The position numbers and the translations under genes were made by a program. From Tubiluchus corallicola (lineage: Eukaryota > Priapulida > Priapulimorpha > Priapulimorphida > Tubiluchidae), in assembly GCA_030141605.1 (NCBI GenBank), contig JAQGDQ010001349.1, positions 1-30,000 on the forward strand: a DNA stretch of 30,000 nucleotides. Reading direction: 5' to 3'. This document shows positions 20,038-29,651 of the stretch, piece by piece. Within the stretch, counting starts at the first letter, position 1. Every line of letters starts with the position of its first letter. The notes beneath the pieces are model-generated. The model was not told the DNA's origin. It ran no database searches and saw only the letters and a program-made list of their open reading frames with translations.

Positions 20038-20225
20038 CATGCAGAGAACGAGAGTCGGTTTGCCTAAGCAATGTTGCATAAGATGAATGGTAATCATTTT
20101 TGCAAAAGTGACCGAAGTGTTCAATTTAACCTAATTACCGAAGGTTTCTCTAAGTTTTGGTGGTAACTCATCAATTCAAAAACAGTCGTTTGTAATTATC
20201 GGTAATATTGGGCCTTAAGAATGTC
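20038..20225 (+). repeat. Direct repeat R, copy 2
   Basis: Second copy of the repeat at 18062-18252, same strand, start-to-start distance about 1.98 kb. No TG...CA ends or short flanking duplications were evident, so an LTR reading is not supported. Confidence 0.9.
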
Positions 20226-20289
20226 CAAAGTGGTGCGACAAAAAATAATTTGTAGGTTGTACTGCAACAAAGAAAACATAATGCTAATG

Positions 20290-20700
20290 CGTTTTATATA
20301 TATATATAATCTTTATTTGCCATTAAAATACATTGATAATCACTGATAAAAACTTTACAGAGATGATCAATCAGTGTTAGTTAATAAAAACTTACACTGC
20401 TGAAGGCAAATGCGTCTGTGCAATCTAAACTTCTGTGCAGTAATGGAAAGTAACGACGAATAAAATCAAACATATTTACAACTATGCACAAAAAATGAAA
20501 AACTATGATTTAATTAATATGGCCGTGGATACATAAATTCTGAATTAGCGTGTATGTTGTCGTACAGGTGTGATGGTATTTCATATCTGGTTAATATTAG
20601 TGATTTTAATTTTGTTTTAAATGCTGATAGGGACTTGATTTGTTTAACCTGTAATGGCAGAGAATTTCAAAGTAGAATTGTTTGTTTGACTACAATTAAT
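20290..20700 (-). mobile_element. LINE relic with (AT)n tail
   Basis: On the minus strand a frame reads NSLPLQVKQIKSLSAFKTKL, then KSLILTRYEIPSHLYDN. This is the 'WNSLPxxVKxIxSLxxFKxxLK' end of LINE RTs, with the expected Trp codon turned into a stop. The 3' end is aataaag running into (at)n at 20294-20308. It lies in what would be the first intron of the exon at 20754-20864. Confidence 0.75.
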
Positions 20701-20753
20701 ACAATTTTAATACAATTAATAAAAGCGACATACACAAAATTACAAATACTTAC

Positions 20754-20864
20754 TGTCTGCAGTGACGGGGGAGCGTTTTTTGTTATCGTCATGTCCGCGA
20801 ACGATTCTAGACCCTGCATGGACGCTGACAAAGATGCCGCGTTTGCTACCTGCAAAAACGACAT
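20754..20864 (-). CDS. First or internal exon of an unknown minus-strand gene
   Basis: 37 codons from ATG at 20864: MSFLQVANAASLSASMQGLE, SFADMTITKNAPPSLQT, ending ACA before a consensus donor gtaagtatt. The surrounding 20760-20960 is much GC-richer than its neighbours. Upstream on the minus strand are a CA/GT run, a GGGGCGGGAAA box (about 20943-20953) and a TATA-like ctaaaaatatcc (about 20965-20976), with a two-codon upstream ATG. This favours a first exon. The alternative is an internal exon starting at 20849, because 'gtcgtttttgcag' inside the frame is a good acceptor. I recognise no family. Downstream exons were not found; the next sequence holds a LINE relic. Confidence 0.5.
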
Positions 20865-20976
20865 CTTCTCGACAGTCTCAAAAACTCTCACACACACACA
20901 CTTCGTTCACTTCATGTTTAGAATGTACTCGCACGATCTAGTTTCCCGCCCCGCACGACGTGTAGGATATTTTTAG

Positions 20977-21535
20977 CTGATCAGACCCCCGCAGAAAGTT
21001 GACACTAGGGCCACATTGCACAGCAAAAAGGTTTTTGGTTTTATCTTCTGCAGATTCTTGTTGATGAAGCAACAACGCTGTATGGATTTTCCGAAGCCGC
21101 TTGGTGTAAAAGTTTGTCCGCTAAGGTTCGGTAAACATCGTGCTGGTTACTGGAAACCGAGAATTTTACAACTATACCAACAGTTTACTTGAGCAAGGAA
21201 CGCTTGACCTGGTTAACTGAACTTCATGAAGCCGTTCAATAGTCCGCGCATTGAGTCTTCTAAATCAAACAAATTTATTTTCCCTCAACATCTTATCACC
21301 GTTATCATCATCACCAACACTACTACTTTCACCACAACTACCGCCGTCGCCACTAGCGCCACCACCACTCGGTAATGGTATGACTCTTGCCACTTAGGAA
21401 TTCGACAATACTTTATTATACGCATAAGTCGGTTAATTGATTTATTTTCGCAATTCATTACTGTGTTAATTATATTTATTCAATACTAAGGGAAGGAGAA
21501 ATGGATGACTAATCATGGTGAGTACTTGGCTGCAA
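20977..21535. other. Mostly featureless; short (ACC)n-like run
   Basis: A degenerate run of acc/atc triplets at about 21298-21372 (and a similar cca run at 22208-22256). No gene recognised. The first 200 bases may belong to the promoter side of the exon at 20754-20864. Confidence 0.5.
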
Positions 21536-21600
21536 AAGTTAAGCAACACCGGGCTTGTTTAGTAAGCGATATGGTGACCGCCAGGAAAACTGTGTCTTCG
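21536..21600 (+). pseudogene. 5S rRNA-derived fragment (pseudogene or SINE head)
   Basis: 'aagttaagcaacaccgggct' then 'tgtttagta' and 'ggtgaccgccaggaaaac' follow animal 5S rRNA from box A towards box C, with the ACTTGGAT part replaced by agcgat. The first third of 5S is absent; 'gagtacttggctgcaaa' precedes it. Downstream sequence to about 21750 could be a SINE body, but I cannot show it. Confidence 0.65.
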
Positions 21601-22644
21601 CAGTTGATATGACATACTTATCTCGTTGAAGGAGTATACGTGACTAAACATCATGACTAAACCTTTACCGGTTCAGGGCCTCATGTCAGAGGGTAACCTT
21701 GATACCTGATAGGATTTCGACATCGCCTCCGATTTCGAATAATTATTTTTCCACATTAATGCAACTGTTTGGGTTTTGTAGTGCCAAACAAACAAAATCA
21801 TCAGTACTGGTTAGTATAATATTTTATTGTTCGTGCACCAACATCAAGGCCGTGCCCTTTCGTCATTTCACTTGATATTTGACACGCTTTGATACGCCAT
21901 TTCCCAAATTATACATTTTATATCTTCAGCATCAAATCGTGAGTTAAACACAAAATTTATCAATACGTCATTGATTTTAAGGCATTGAAACTGGAATGAC
22001 AGGTATTTAAAACTAGAATGCTGATATTGAAGCCATATGTCACCACCTTACAGGTAAGAACAGGTATCTCAACTTAATCTAACCAAAACCGCACATTGAA
22101 CTATGTGTTATATTATTTGTTACATTGTTATAGCAAACTATTTTGGTCATTTAATGAACAAAACTTTAACTGCTGCACATTGGCTTGCAGAATGCAGAGA
22201 TACTATAAAAATACCACCACCGCCACCACTACCGCCACCACCAACCATCCACCACCACATTTTCCTTCTGCTGCTCTTTCATTTTGTTCCAATGGACTGC
22301 AATTTGCTTTATGCCACTTAAAGGCTGCTTACATTTATGTCTTGAGCTACATGTTTTTCTCAAGTACAACTTTAGTAATTGCTGACCTGAAAAATTACTA
22401 AAACACTAAATGCAGACTTTTTTCTTCCTTTGGCTCTAGGTCCTCATAACATTAATTTTAAATACGTAATAGTTAAATTGTTATCTAAAGATAGTCATGT
22501 GTGTCTCTTCTTTCCCATTATTGAACATTATTTTATTATAAACTAATACATTCGTATAATACTTCAATTTTCATTCGTCTTAAATGCAAAATCTGATAAT
22601 TTTTAATTACCTGGTACATGTGCATTAACTAATTAATTATATTC
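21601..22644. other. No recognised gene
   Basis: AT-rich sequence with a short cca/acc-rich run (22208-22256) that keeps two frames open. No domain, splice pattern or transposon end identified. Confidence 0.4.
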
Positions 22645-22695
22645 TTACTTACTTACTCACTCACTCACTCACTCACTCACTCACTTACTCACCCA
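22645..22695 (+). repeat. (TCAC)n/(TTAC)n microsatellite
   Basis: 'tacttactcactcactcact' and further units up to 'cacttactcaccc'. On the minus strand it reads (gtga)n directly continuing the box C words of the adjacent 5S-like pseudogene. Confidence 0.95.
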
Positions 22696-22705
22696 TCCTT
22701 GTCAC

Positions 22706-22810
22706 TCACCCATCCAAGTACTAACCCGCCTCGTCGTTGCTTAACTTCGGTGATCAGACGAGAACCAGTGTCATCAACCTGTTTTGAACAACCGGTATTT
22801 TCAACGCCGT
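22706..22810 (-). pseudogene. 5S rRNA pseudogene with 27-bp insertion
   Basis: Minus strand reads gttgaaaataccggtt, then 27 extra bases, then ctcgtctgatcaccgaagtt, aagcaacgacgaggcgggtt and agtacttggatgggtga. This follows animal 5S rRNA from about nucleotide 20 to the end of box C; box A and box C (the internal RNA polymerase III promoter) are nearly intact. The insertion is bordered by accggtt and actggtt. The 3' end of 5S is replaced by repeated 'ggatgggtga' words and a (gtga)n run, so a normal 5S RNA cannot be made. Confidence 0.88.
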
Positions 22811-23414
22811 AATTGTGTATAAGCAGATGCGCGTGATATACAAGAATTGCAAACTTGCTACATAGGAACATGTACTCATGCGTATAAATTCTCCTCAAAT
22901 ACCAGTAAAATTCACACTAAGTTACGTTTATTAATAATAATCAGTACACAAATCGGTAACAACAGTATACAAACATGTTTAATATTAGCCTATATAGATT
23001 CCATTTTTTACGTTTTTAACAACGGTAGTGAACGACTTAAAAAAAGACTAAAATTCGGATTTCCGTGATAAGTAATCTAGCTTGTCGCCTAGGATTCATA
23101 AATTCCTAAGAAATTCACAGTCTTAAGGCTCATCACAGTCAGAAAAATAGAGCAATGGCGGAGAGAACCAAAAGACGGGTAAAATGTCATACAACTACTA
23201 TAGCTATAGCTCACGAAACGCCAAAATGCTAATGTATTGAAGGATATTAGGTGCACCTGTTTTAGAGCTTTCACTCTCTCCGGTTAATTAACGTCTTTAA
23301 TGAGGCGTGGCATGGTCGCACACATCACGCTTCTTAGTCATAATTATTTTGTCTGTCTAAATTTACATGGAAACTTCATTGGCTGCTTGGCGAGCTGGAG
23401 TGTTGCCATCAGTG
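22811..23414. other. No recognised feature
   Basis: AT-rich; short frames only. Confidence 0.4.
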
Positions 23415-23422
23415 ATTGCAAA

Positions 23423-23670
23423 CAGGGCCTATTTCAGCCTAGGCGAGGCCAGGGGAAGTAGGGCGTGTGAGGCCCCATCGGGGGGTGGGGGGTGGCTTGC
23501 GCTACCGTGCTTGGCGCCTAGAAAATTTTTGAACTGCTAGAACGCCGGAGAAGCATTTTCGAAGAGAAAATATGGAGTTATACAGTTGTTAAAGGAAAGA
23601 ACAATTGAAAGAAAAACTGCTTTATTCTCAAGACCCCACTTCCCCCCCCCCCACCTTGAAATAGGCCCTG
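23423..23670. mobile_element. hAT-type MITE, family A, copy 2
   Basis: 248 bp with ends CAGGGCCTATTTCAG and TTGAAATAGGCCCTG, flanked by perfect 8-bp duplications attgcaaa (23415-23422 and 23671-23678). Shares its core with 13002-13290 but has a shorter, C-run-rich right part. Confidence 0.95.
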
Positions 23671-23883
23671 ATTGCAAACCAAAAATACTCGTATCATCAT
23701 GTTTGCGAATACAGATTACAGTAGAGCAGCTGAGAGAAAAGTTCATTTTTAATAGATGATAAATCTTATTTATTGTGTGTTCACTATCTATAGTGCGAAA
23801 ACACGACAATCCAGCAGTATCAGTTACTTTTATCATTAACAGATTAAAGAGCAAAAAATTTAGTTCTTGATTTTATCTAAGAC

Positions 23884-24389
23884 AAGTTGCGGCTCGTAGC
23901 TAAAATTAGTGGGGGTGCTGCTGCAGAAAATTTTTAGCAATTGTTTTAATACTGTGTAAAACAAAACAAACATATGTAATTTTAATGTTGTAATTTTAAA
24001 CAAAAAACAAACATACGAAAATTTATACATAAGCTTGATATAATCCTAAACAAAACATATTTTTCGCTCACTAATAGCGTAAATTTTCGCAGTTCAAGTT
24101 CGATCCATTCAGGGTAAGCACGTGACAACTGACAACAAACTGTGTGAGCAACAGTACTTTCTCTACCTGGGCTCAGTCATATGGACATAGCCGCATGCGC
24201 ACAACAGCTAAACACGGCAATACTAGAGCGCACTGTCTTGGGCTGCGAAGCAAACAGTACTACCCTCACGTGCTCTGGTTTCATACAAGTATAAAGAAAA
24301 AAGACTTATTATATTGAATATTATCGATAATATTGAGTGACAATAGGTGGTGCAGCACTTCCACAGTACCTATACACGAGCCGCTACTG
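23884..24389. mobile_element. hAT-type non-autonomous element, family B
   Basis: Left end aagttgcggctcgt, right end acgagccgctactg (reverse complement cagtagcggctcgt), with related 'gtgctgc' words further in. Flanking 8-bp duplications tctaagac/tctcagac match in 7 of 8 and resemble the nTCTAGAn hAT target. It contains the 18-bp perfect palindrome aatattatcgataatatt (24317-24334). No transposase. Confidence 0.85.
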
Positions 24390-24401
24390 TCTCAGACTTA
24401 C

Positions 24402-24514
24402 AAGTCAAAATTAATCTCGCGTGGGTCACGTTTTATATGTCTAATAAGTTTACAAAAACGTCTCTGTTGTGTTTTGTTACTCTCGGAAGACTCGTAGAGA
24501 AAACCATAAAACAT
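24402..24514 (-). CDS. Candidate first exon under a heat-shock-type promoter
   Basis: From ATG at 24514 the minus strand reads MFYGFLYESSESNKTQQRRF, CKLIRHIKRDPREINFD (37 codons plus two bases) up to a perfect gtaagt donor at 24396-24401. It lies about 120 bases downstream of the transcription start predicted from the TATA box at 24661-24667. The protein is polar with a basic middle (QQRRFCKLIRHIKRD); I recognise no family. The hAT element at 23884-24389 sits in the following intron, with its duplication overlapping the donor hexamer. No downstream exon was found. The leader contains aataaa 20-30 bases before the ATG, which also allows a decayed LTR reading, but no primer-binding site or flanking duplication is visible. 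Confidence 0.4.
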
Positions 24515-24660
24515 GCTGTCAAATAAAACTAGTTTATTTAGCGAGAATTCTACAACACAAAAGTATGAAGGCGCGTTGAGTGTACAAGAAAAAGTGTAAG
24601 TATACGTCCGTGTGAGATCTGCGTGCTCTGTGTGCTCTCGTGTCGGCGGCCTGCTTCGCC

Positions 24661-24743
24661 TTATATAGCGCGCTGTAGAAACTTCCAGAACAAATGTTCG
24701 AGAACAATCCAGACGGTAAGGCGGTCATTCCGACGGAACATTC
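24661..24743 (-). promoter_or_regulatory. TATA box with heat shock elements
   Basis: Minus strand has CTATATAAGG (TATA at 24662-24667). Upstream on that strand, plus-strand positions GAA 24678, TTC 24683 and GAA 24688 are spaced exactly five bases apart. TTC 24697/GAA 24702 and GAA 24736/TTC 24741 form two further five-base pairs. Alternating nGAAn/nTTCn pentamers are the binding site of heat shock factor trimers. The distance of the first block to the TATA box (about 11 bases) resembles hsp promoters. The predicted start near 24637 is in a GC-rich leader. Confidence 0.6.
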
Positions 24744-25600
24744 TACGATATTCTATACAATTCTAATTGACGCCAGCGATCTCCACAACAGTCTCCATTC
24801 TGTAGACAAGTTTTCGACTGTAATATCATATCTTAGGTGCTCAAGGCTCTCCACGTTTCAGCTTTTCAACTTTTCAAGATTCTAAAAATCTAAAGCTTTT
24901 AACTTAGAACTAGAAAACGTCTGTTAGACTTGCTATAACAGTGTATCCTGTTGTATCCCTCACGACTGACCAGCCCTCAGAACTTTGAACCGCTCTACAA
25001 TCGTTATCTATGACATTATTGGGAAGCTTATTGGGATGTACATTAACTGTCTTCTTTGTATTAATAATTATTATTAATAATTTTTCTATTCACTTCTACT
25101 CTCAGTTACTATTATTTGTTGACATGTATGATAATTTCTTTTCTCTTTGATATAGTCACGTAAACAGTTATAACAGCTAACTTATTAAAATTTCCTTGCA
25201 ATTAATTTAATGCAACTAGTTCAGTCACAGGCACTTTCACCAGAGCAGCAACCATATCTATGGCTGAGACATTGAGCCGATTTTGATTTTTCGTTTGTGT
25301 CTAAGCCAAGATCTTCCATATTGTTTCTTGTATTGTAGGTTTTTTTCATTTTATGATTGTTTATGCGAAAATTTCTGGGTTTATTATATTTATATATTAT
25401 ATGTCTTAGACTAAAATTATATGTGTTACTAAAATAGATCGCCGTGCACAGTTTGTTAGTTCCTAATCATCGTTTGTAAAGATTCTGACGTCCTGAATGT
25501 AAGTAAAATCGAGGCGTCTACTAACTTGCATGCAATGAATTAGTAGAGTATTAAATATTATGGCAGTTATTAGTCAATATTATTATTGCACTTGGTACCT
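24744..25600. other. No recognised feature upstream of the heat-shock-type promoter
   Basis: AT-rich sequence. I looked for a matching second LTR, tRNA or gene on the other side of the promoter and saw none. Confidence 0.4.
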
Positions 25601-25607
25601 GCAAACA

Positions 25608-25862
25608 TTACGTGGGGTACGCTTTACATTTCCTGTGTACCGCCTCGCCTTGTGCTGTCTCACCTTATACCATCTCGCTGTGTACCAACTGCCATCTTGA
25701 TGTATACACTGTGTGTACTTTGCATTGACGTTTGTACCGCTTCACGATATACAACACCTCATTACATGCAAGGTGATACATAGTACCATGATATATGGCG
25801 AAGCAGTATAGAGCAAGTGGGTACAAGACGAGGTAGTACGTGATCCCACAGTGTACGGCCTG
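25608..25862. repeat. Degenerate 15-bp repeat in two inverted blocks
   Basis: Left block units tgtaccgcctcgcct, tgtgctgtctcacct, tataccatctcgctg and tgtaccaactgcc follow one another at about 15-bp spacing. The right block (about 25775-25860), read on the minus strand, has the same kind of units: tgtacccacttgctc, tatactgcttcgcca and gtactacctcgtct. The whole can form an imperfect hairpin. Confidence 0.55.
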
Positions 25863-25869
25863 ACTGAAA

Positions 25870-26860
25870 AACATGTTGCACCGCGCTAATGCCTACATAT
25901 TTGATCACAAGTTATGTTCGAATGCACTTCTGGGAGTTACATCAATTGTGAACCAAAATTGGGAATTAAACCAAGAAACACAGATATTCCGATAATTATT
26001 TTAAATACAGTGGAATTAATATCAAGCAGTTGTCAGTTGTAAATTAGTTACCAATAGCAATACATGAACAACAAACTGATACACTTGATACCCACTAAAG
26101 AAGCGTTAATGTGTTTAGGTAACAACTATCACAAACTAAAACATGTCTCCCTTGTAAACTATGACCGAGCATGTGCGTGATCATTTGACGCAATCAGTTG
26201 CAGTTACTGCACTGACTTATGATCTTCCATATTGCTAGAAAAGCATCCTGTTCAAATCCAAACTTTCAGCTAGAATGGCAGCTTTGCATCAGTATGCAGC
26301 CTTTAAAGGTGTTACTTTTGCATATAAACAGCTCCACTCACAGCAGTATTGACATTTAGCACATACTGTTTTTTTACTGGTATAAGTTTATGATATTGGT
26401 TGTATTCCAGTAATTGTTTATGCATCATTGTATGCTGTTGTCCTTTCATTTAGTGTGTCGCTATCTATTGATTTATTTTATAAATATGTGATTAGTTGAG
26501 TTAGGATGTGTGAAAAAGGCTTTTGTCGATATATGTAGCAACATAAACCAAATTCCTTTAGTGGCACAAACACTTTATTATTGACTGTCTTTTCTGTACT
26601 CTACGTTGTGACTACTAGATTAAAACTGTAAAAGCTCAAATCAGTTGAAACTGGTTAAATTTGGGCAATGCAAATCAGAAACCAGTCAGGTGAGAAAATG
26701 ATTCACTGTAGTCTAACTTGCTGTAAAGTTGTAATGTTGCTAAAAAGTTTATAAAGTTCGTAAACAGTTCACGACAGGGTGGCTTTACTTAGTACCATAT
26801 AATGGTGCATTCTTTTTCCACAGTAATCTTAATAAAACGTGACTATGCTCAACAGGTTAC
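25870..26860. other. No recognised feature
   Basis: AT-rich DNA, no frames with motifs and no transposon ends seen. Confidence 0.4.
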
Positions 26861-26867
26861 TGAACAG

Positions 26868-27203
26868 TTTATAATCATGATCACAGTTTTTCTTAGTTCT
26901 CGCTCCATTTCTTCTTTCATTCACTACTCCCCCTCCCCACTTTTATGTATATATTATCATTATTTCAATTATTAATCACTTCTTTAAGATTTCCACGTAC
27001 AGTTTGGCCTGTCAAGCTATGCTTTTAGGCTCAAACTGTATGCATCAAAATTATTCTGTAATGTAATTTGCACATGTATATGCTGCGTAAGAATCTCTTT
27101 TGTAATTTCTGGATAATATTGCATTTATATTTATATTTACTTCAGTGAAATTATCTGTATTTTTATTATAGCTGTTAGATGCAGAGTGGAAATAAATAAA
27201 CTA
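26868..27203 (+). mobile_element. LINE-like 3' end repeat Z, copy 2
   Basis: Lacks the T-run insertion of the copy at 8066-8474 and is otherwise almost the same from 'tttataatcatgatcacag' to 'gtggaaataaataaact'. The very high similarity suggests recent spread. Upstream sequences differ, so both copies are cut at the same 5' point. Confidence 0.85.
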
Positions 27204-27645
27204 TAAACTATAAGTAACCATATCCAACCATCTCTGCGAGTACACATGATATCATTATTGTATTCTAGTGCTTTTGATTTAGATAGGGATGAGATATCCA
27301 TGGATCTATCTATGGATGAGATAGATGAATTGAACTGAATTGAATAGTGTGTATTAGGTACTGTAGGTGGGTGGTAAGTTGAAAAAAAACGTGTAACGTA
27401 ACATGGTAATAAAAAATATTACGCCTTGTACTGGGGTAGTATGTAGTATGGACTGTGAAACTGTTGTAACTCTTTATACAAATTGTTTGTAGCAGTTCAA
27501 TATATGTGTTGTTATGATCATAATATCCTGCTTTAATGCCAATGGTTGGCCCAGAGAATTCTTGTTTACTTACTTGTAAGTTTATCAGACTGTTGTTCAT
27601 AAATAAAAGAGTATTTTGAGAGGAATTAAAATTATTAGTGATAGG
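27204..27645. other. No recognised feature
   Basis: AT-rich; a short 'gaattgaactgaattgaata' at 27328 resembles LINE tails elsewhere in the window but has no coding context. Confidence 0.4.
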
Positions 27646-27650
27646 GACTC

Positions 27651-27693
<43 letters not shown>

Positions 27694-27731
27694 GTCTCTG
27701 TCTCTCTGTCTCTCTCTCTCTCTCTCTGTCA
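27646..27731 (+). repeat. (CT)n/(CTGT) microsatellite
   Basis: Interrupted tctctctgtctc run, giving Ser-Leu and Arg-Glu artefact frames. Confidence 0.97.
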
Positions 27732-27764
27732 GGAATCGCAGATTACCAAATCGGAAACTCAGTT

Positions 27765-27845
27765 TAAAATAATTTCGAATCTGGATCAAACCCGAATCTC
27801 AACTTAAAATAATTTTCGAAGCCGAATCGAATTCGAATCTTGATT
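27765..27845. repeat. TTCGAA-rich repeat fragment
   Basis: 'ccgaatcgaattcgaatc' and duplicated 'acttaaaataattt'-type words; similar in style to 11875-11957. Confidence 0.5.
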
Positions 27846-29131
27846 TTTTAGGTATTTTTTAAACTGAATATTATTCGAATGGCTTCTGAGGTGCCATTTT
27901 CTGCATTCGGTGATCAAAATCCATGTTCGTCTAAGCCACATTGTTGTGGCTTATGCATTGTTATGCTAAAGTAAGCATCGTGATGTGGCAGGTGCTTTTG
28001 CATAGCATTTAACGATTTGGACACACAGTCACGGTGAAACTGAATATGACAACATTTGAGTATTTAAGGTATGACAAAACTATCGAAAAAGGCAGTAAAT
28101 TGAGTTAGTTTCGCCAAAAACTTTAAACGTAAAAGATTGTATAATTGCTTTTGTAATAAAGCGCTAATGAATTGCCTCTGCAGTCGAACCTTTTTAAGAA
28201 ATTCTGCTGAGTTGGTTCTGATCTAAAATAACACAGAACTTCAGCAAATGAAATCAGAGCTCTGATTCAGAGAATAAGCTTCCAATCATCAAATCCTTAA
28301 TTAGGGAACAGTATGGTTTTTGTTTAGGTATTTCGCATTGCTCAGCTGAAACTCAAAACAAAAGTGGCTGGACTCAACCATTCCATTTTTGTAGTGAGTC
28401 TGTCAGTCTGTTAGTTTATTATGCTTGACCTGTCCAGGACAACTACTATGGTAGACCTTTTATACATGAATACATTTAGATGCTACTGTCTTGTGGTTTA
28501 GCGGTAATCAGGAGCAAATTGGGTCCAAAAGGCACACGCAACCCTGAGGAAACAGAAGGCCTTGAAGGAAGGGTGTTCAAAACCTTCAAGGGGGAATCTT
28601 TTCCTGTCTAGATTTAACTGAGAAATTGATTTCTTTATACTGATAAGAGCAAGACATGTTACTTCATATACAGTACACAGTTTTAAAAACACAAATACAA
28701 CATTAGATGCAAAATATAATACAAATTACAAGTATTAAATTACACAAGTGTTAAAGTGCAAATTACAAATGTTATGTCATTTTAAAACTACTGCACATTA
28801 AGTCGTAAATAGAATTTCTTGGATAGATAACACGCTTAAATGTATTCAGAATTTGCGGTCAGCTGCGAAGTTCAAAGGCTATTCTAGGTTTAATGGCTAG
28901 CCTGGCCTGGGAATGACAAAACTTGAAAAATAGTATCATGTGTTTTCAATTTATTTATTTTATTTACTATTATTTAAGTCAGTGTTCAGTGCTTTTAAAG
29001 TAATGTAAAATTGTAGACAGGTTCTGCACCGCGTTTTTTTATTCAGCTTGGCTCAGCCGGGATATAGCACTCAACAGCAGGGTTGGTTCTAGTTTAGAAG
29101 ACTCATGATCAGCAACATTTTGCATTAAACC
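27846..29131. other. No recognised feature
   Basis: A 64-codon minus frame at 28498-28692 has no family motif or splice signals. The rest is AT-rich without clear transposon structure. Confidence 0.4.
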
Positions 29132-29139
29132 CTCTAGAT

Positions 29140-29643
29140 CAGGGGTGTGCAAATTGCGGCCCGCCGAGAGATTTTGTGCGGCCCGCGAAGAGATTTGTCA
29201 ACCTAATGAAAGTGCGGCCCGGGCGATGAACTGAGTGTATCCAGCTGAAGTCCGTCCCAAAGATAGTGCGGGTAGTTTTTTCTACTAGATCGGATGCCAT
29301 TAACCCTTACAAGACGGTTGTAGCTTAATGTCACTGTACTACACAGACTGTGTGATACATTACTAATATGCATTGTAATGAAATTACCACTATCTGTCCT
29401 GAAAGTAGAAATATATGGTTTGTAATATAAATTTTAATAACTTCTAAAATAGTTTCTTGAGTGTAGTAGTAATGATGTACGCAGGTCGGATGCAAAAAAA
29501 ATCGTTATTGGGCCTTTTTGTACTTGGTTCCTTGATCAAACTGCCTGTGGCCCACAGGAATTGCGGGAAAGTTTAATGTGGCCTGCAGGAATTGCAGGAA
29601 AGTTTAATGTGGCCCTGCTAGTCAGATAATTTGCACACCCCTG
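29140..29643. mobile_element. hAT-type non-autonomous element, family C
   Basis: 504 bp with ends CAGGGGTGTGCAAATT and ATTTGCACACCCCTG, perfectly complementary over 15 bases. Flanking duplications ctctagat/ctctagac (7 of 8) fit the nTCTAGAn target of hAT transposases. Inside are repeated gcggcccg words and a 33-bp tandem duplication around 29553-29618 ('aggaattgc.ggaaagttta'). No transposase. Confidence 0.95.
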
Positions 29644-29651
29644 CTCTAGAC

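Noticed and set aside
18062-20225. Small LTR element (TRIM) bounded by the R repeats
   Set aside because: R copies lack TG/CA ends and flanking duplications, and the interior is made of other dispersed repeats.
22096-22401. 101- and 72-codon plus frames with Thr or Pro runs
   Set aside because: Kept open by a short cca-rich repeat; no domain or start context.
24402-25020. Solo LTR or LTR retrotransposon reading of the promoter region (TATA followed by AATAAA)
   Set aside because: No TG...CA borders with matching flanks, no primer-binding site and no second copy in the window; kept only as an alternative.
27310-27807. 159-codon minus frame and 63-codon plus frame
   Set aside because: Held open by the CT microsatellite; the remaining residues show no domain.
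28498-28692. 64-codon minus frame MFLKLCTVYEVTCL
   Set aside because: No motif, no splice signals, no promoter; length is expected by chance.
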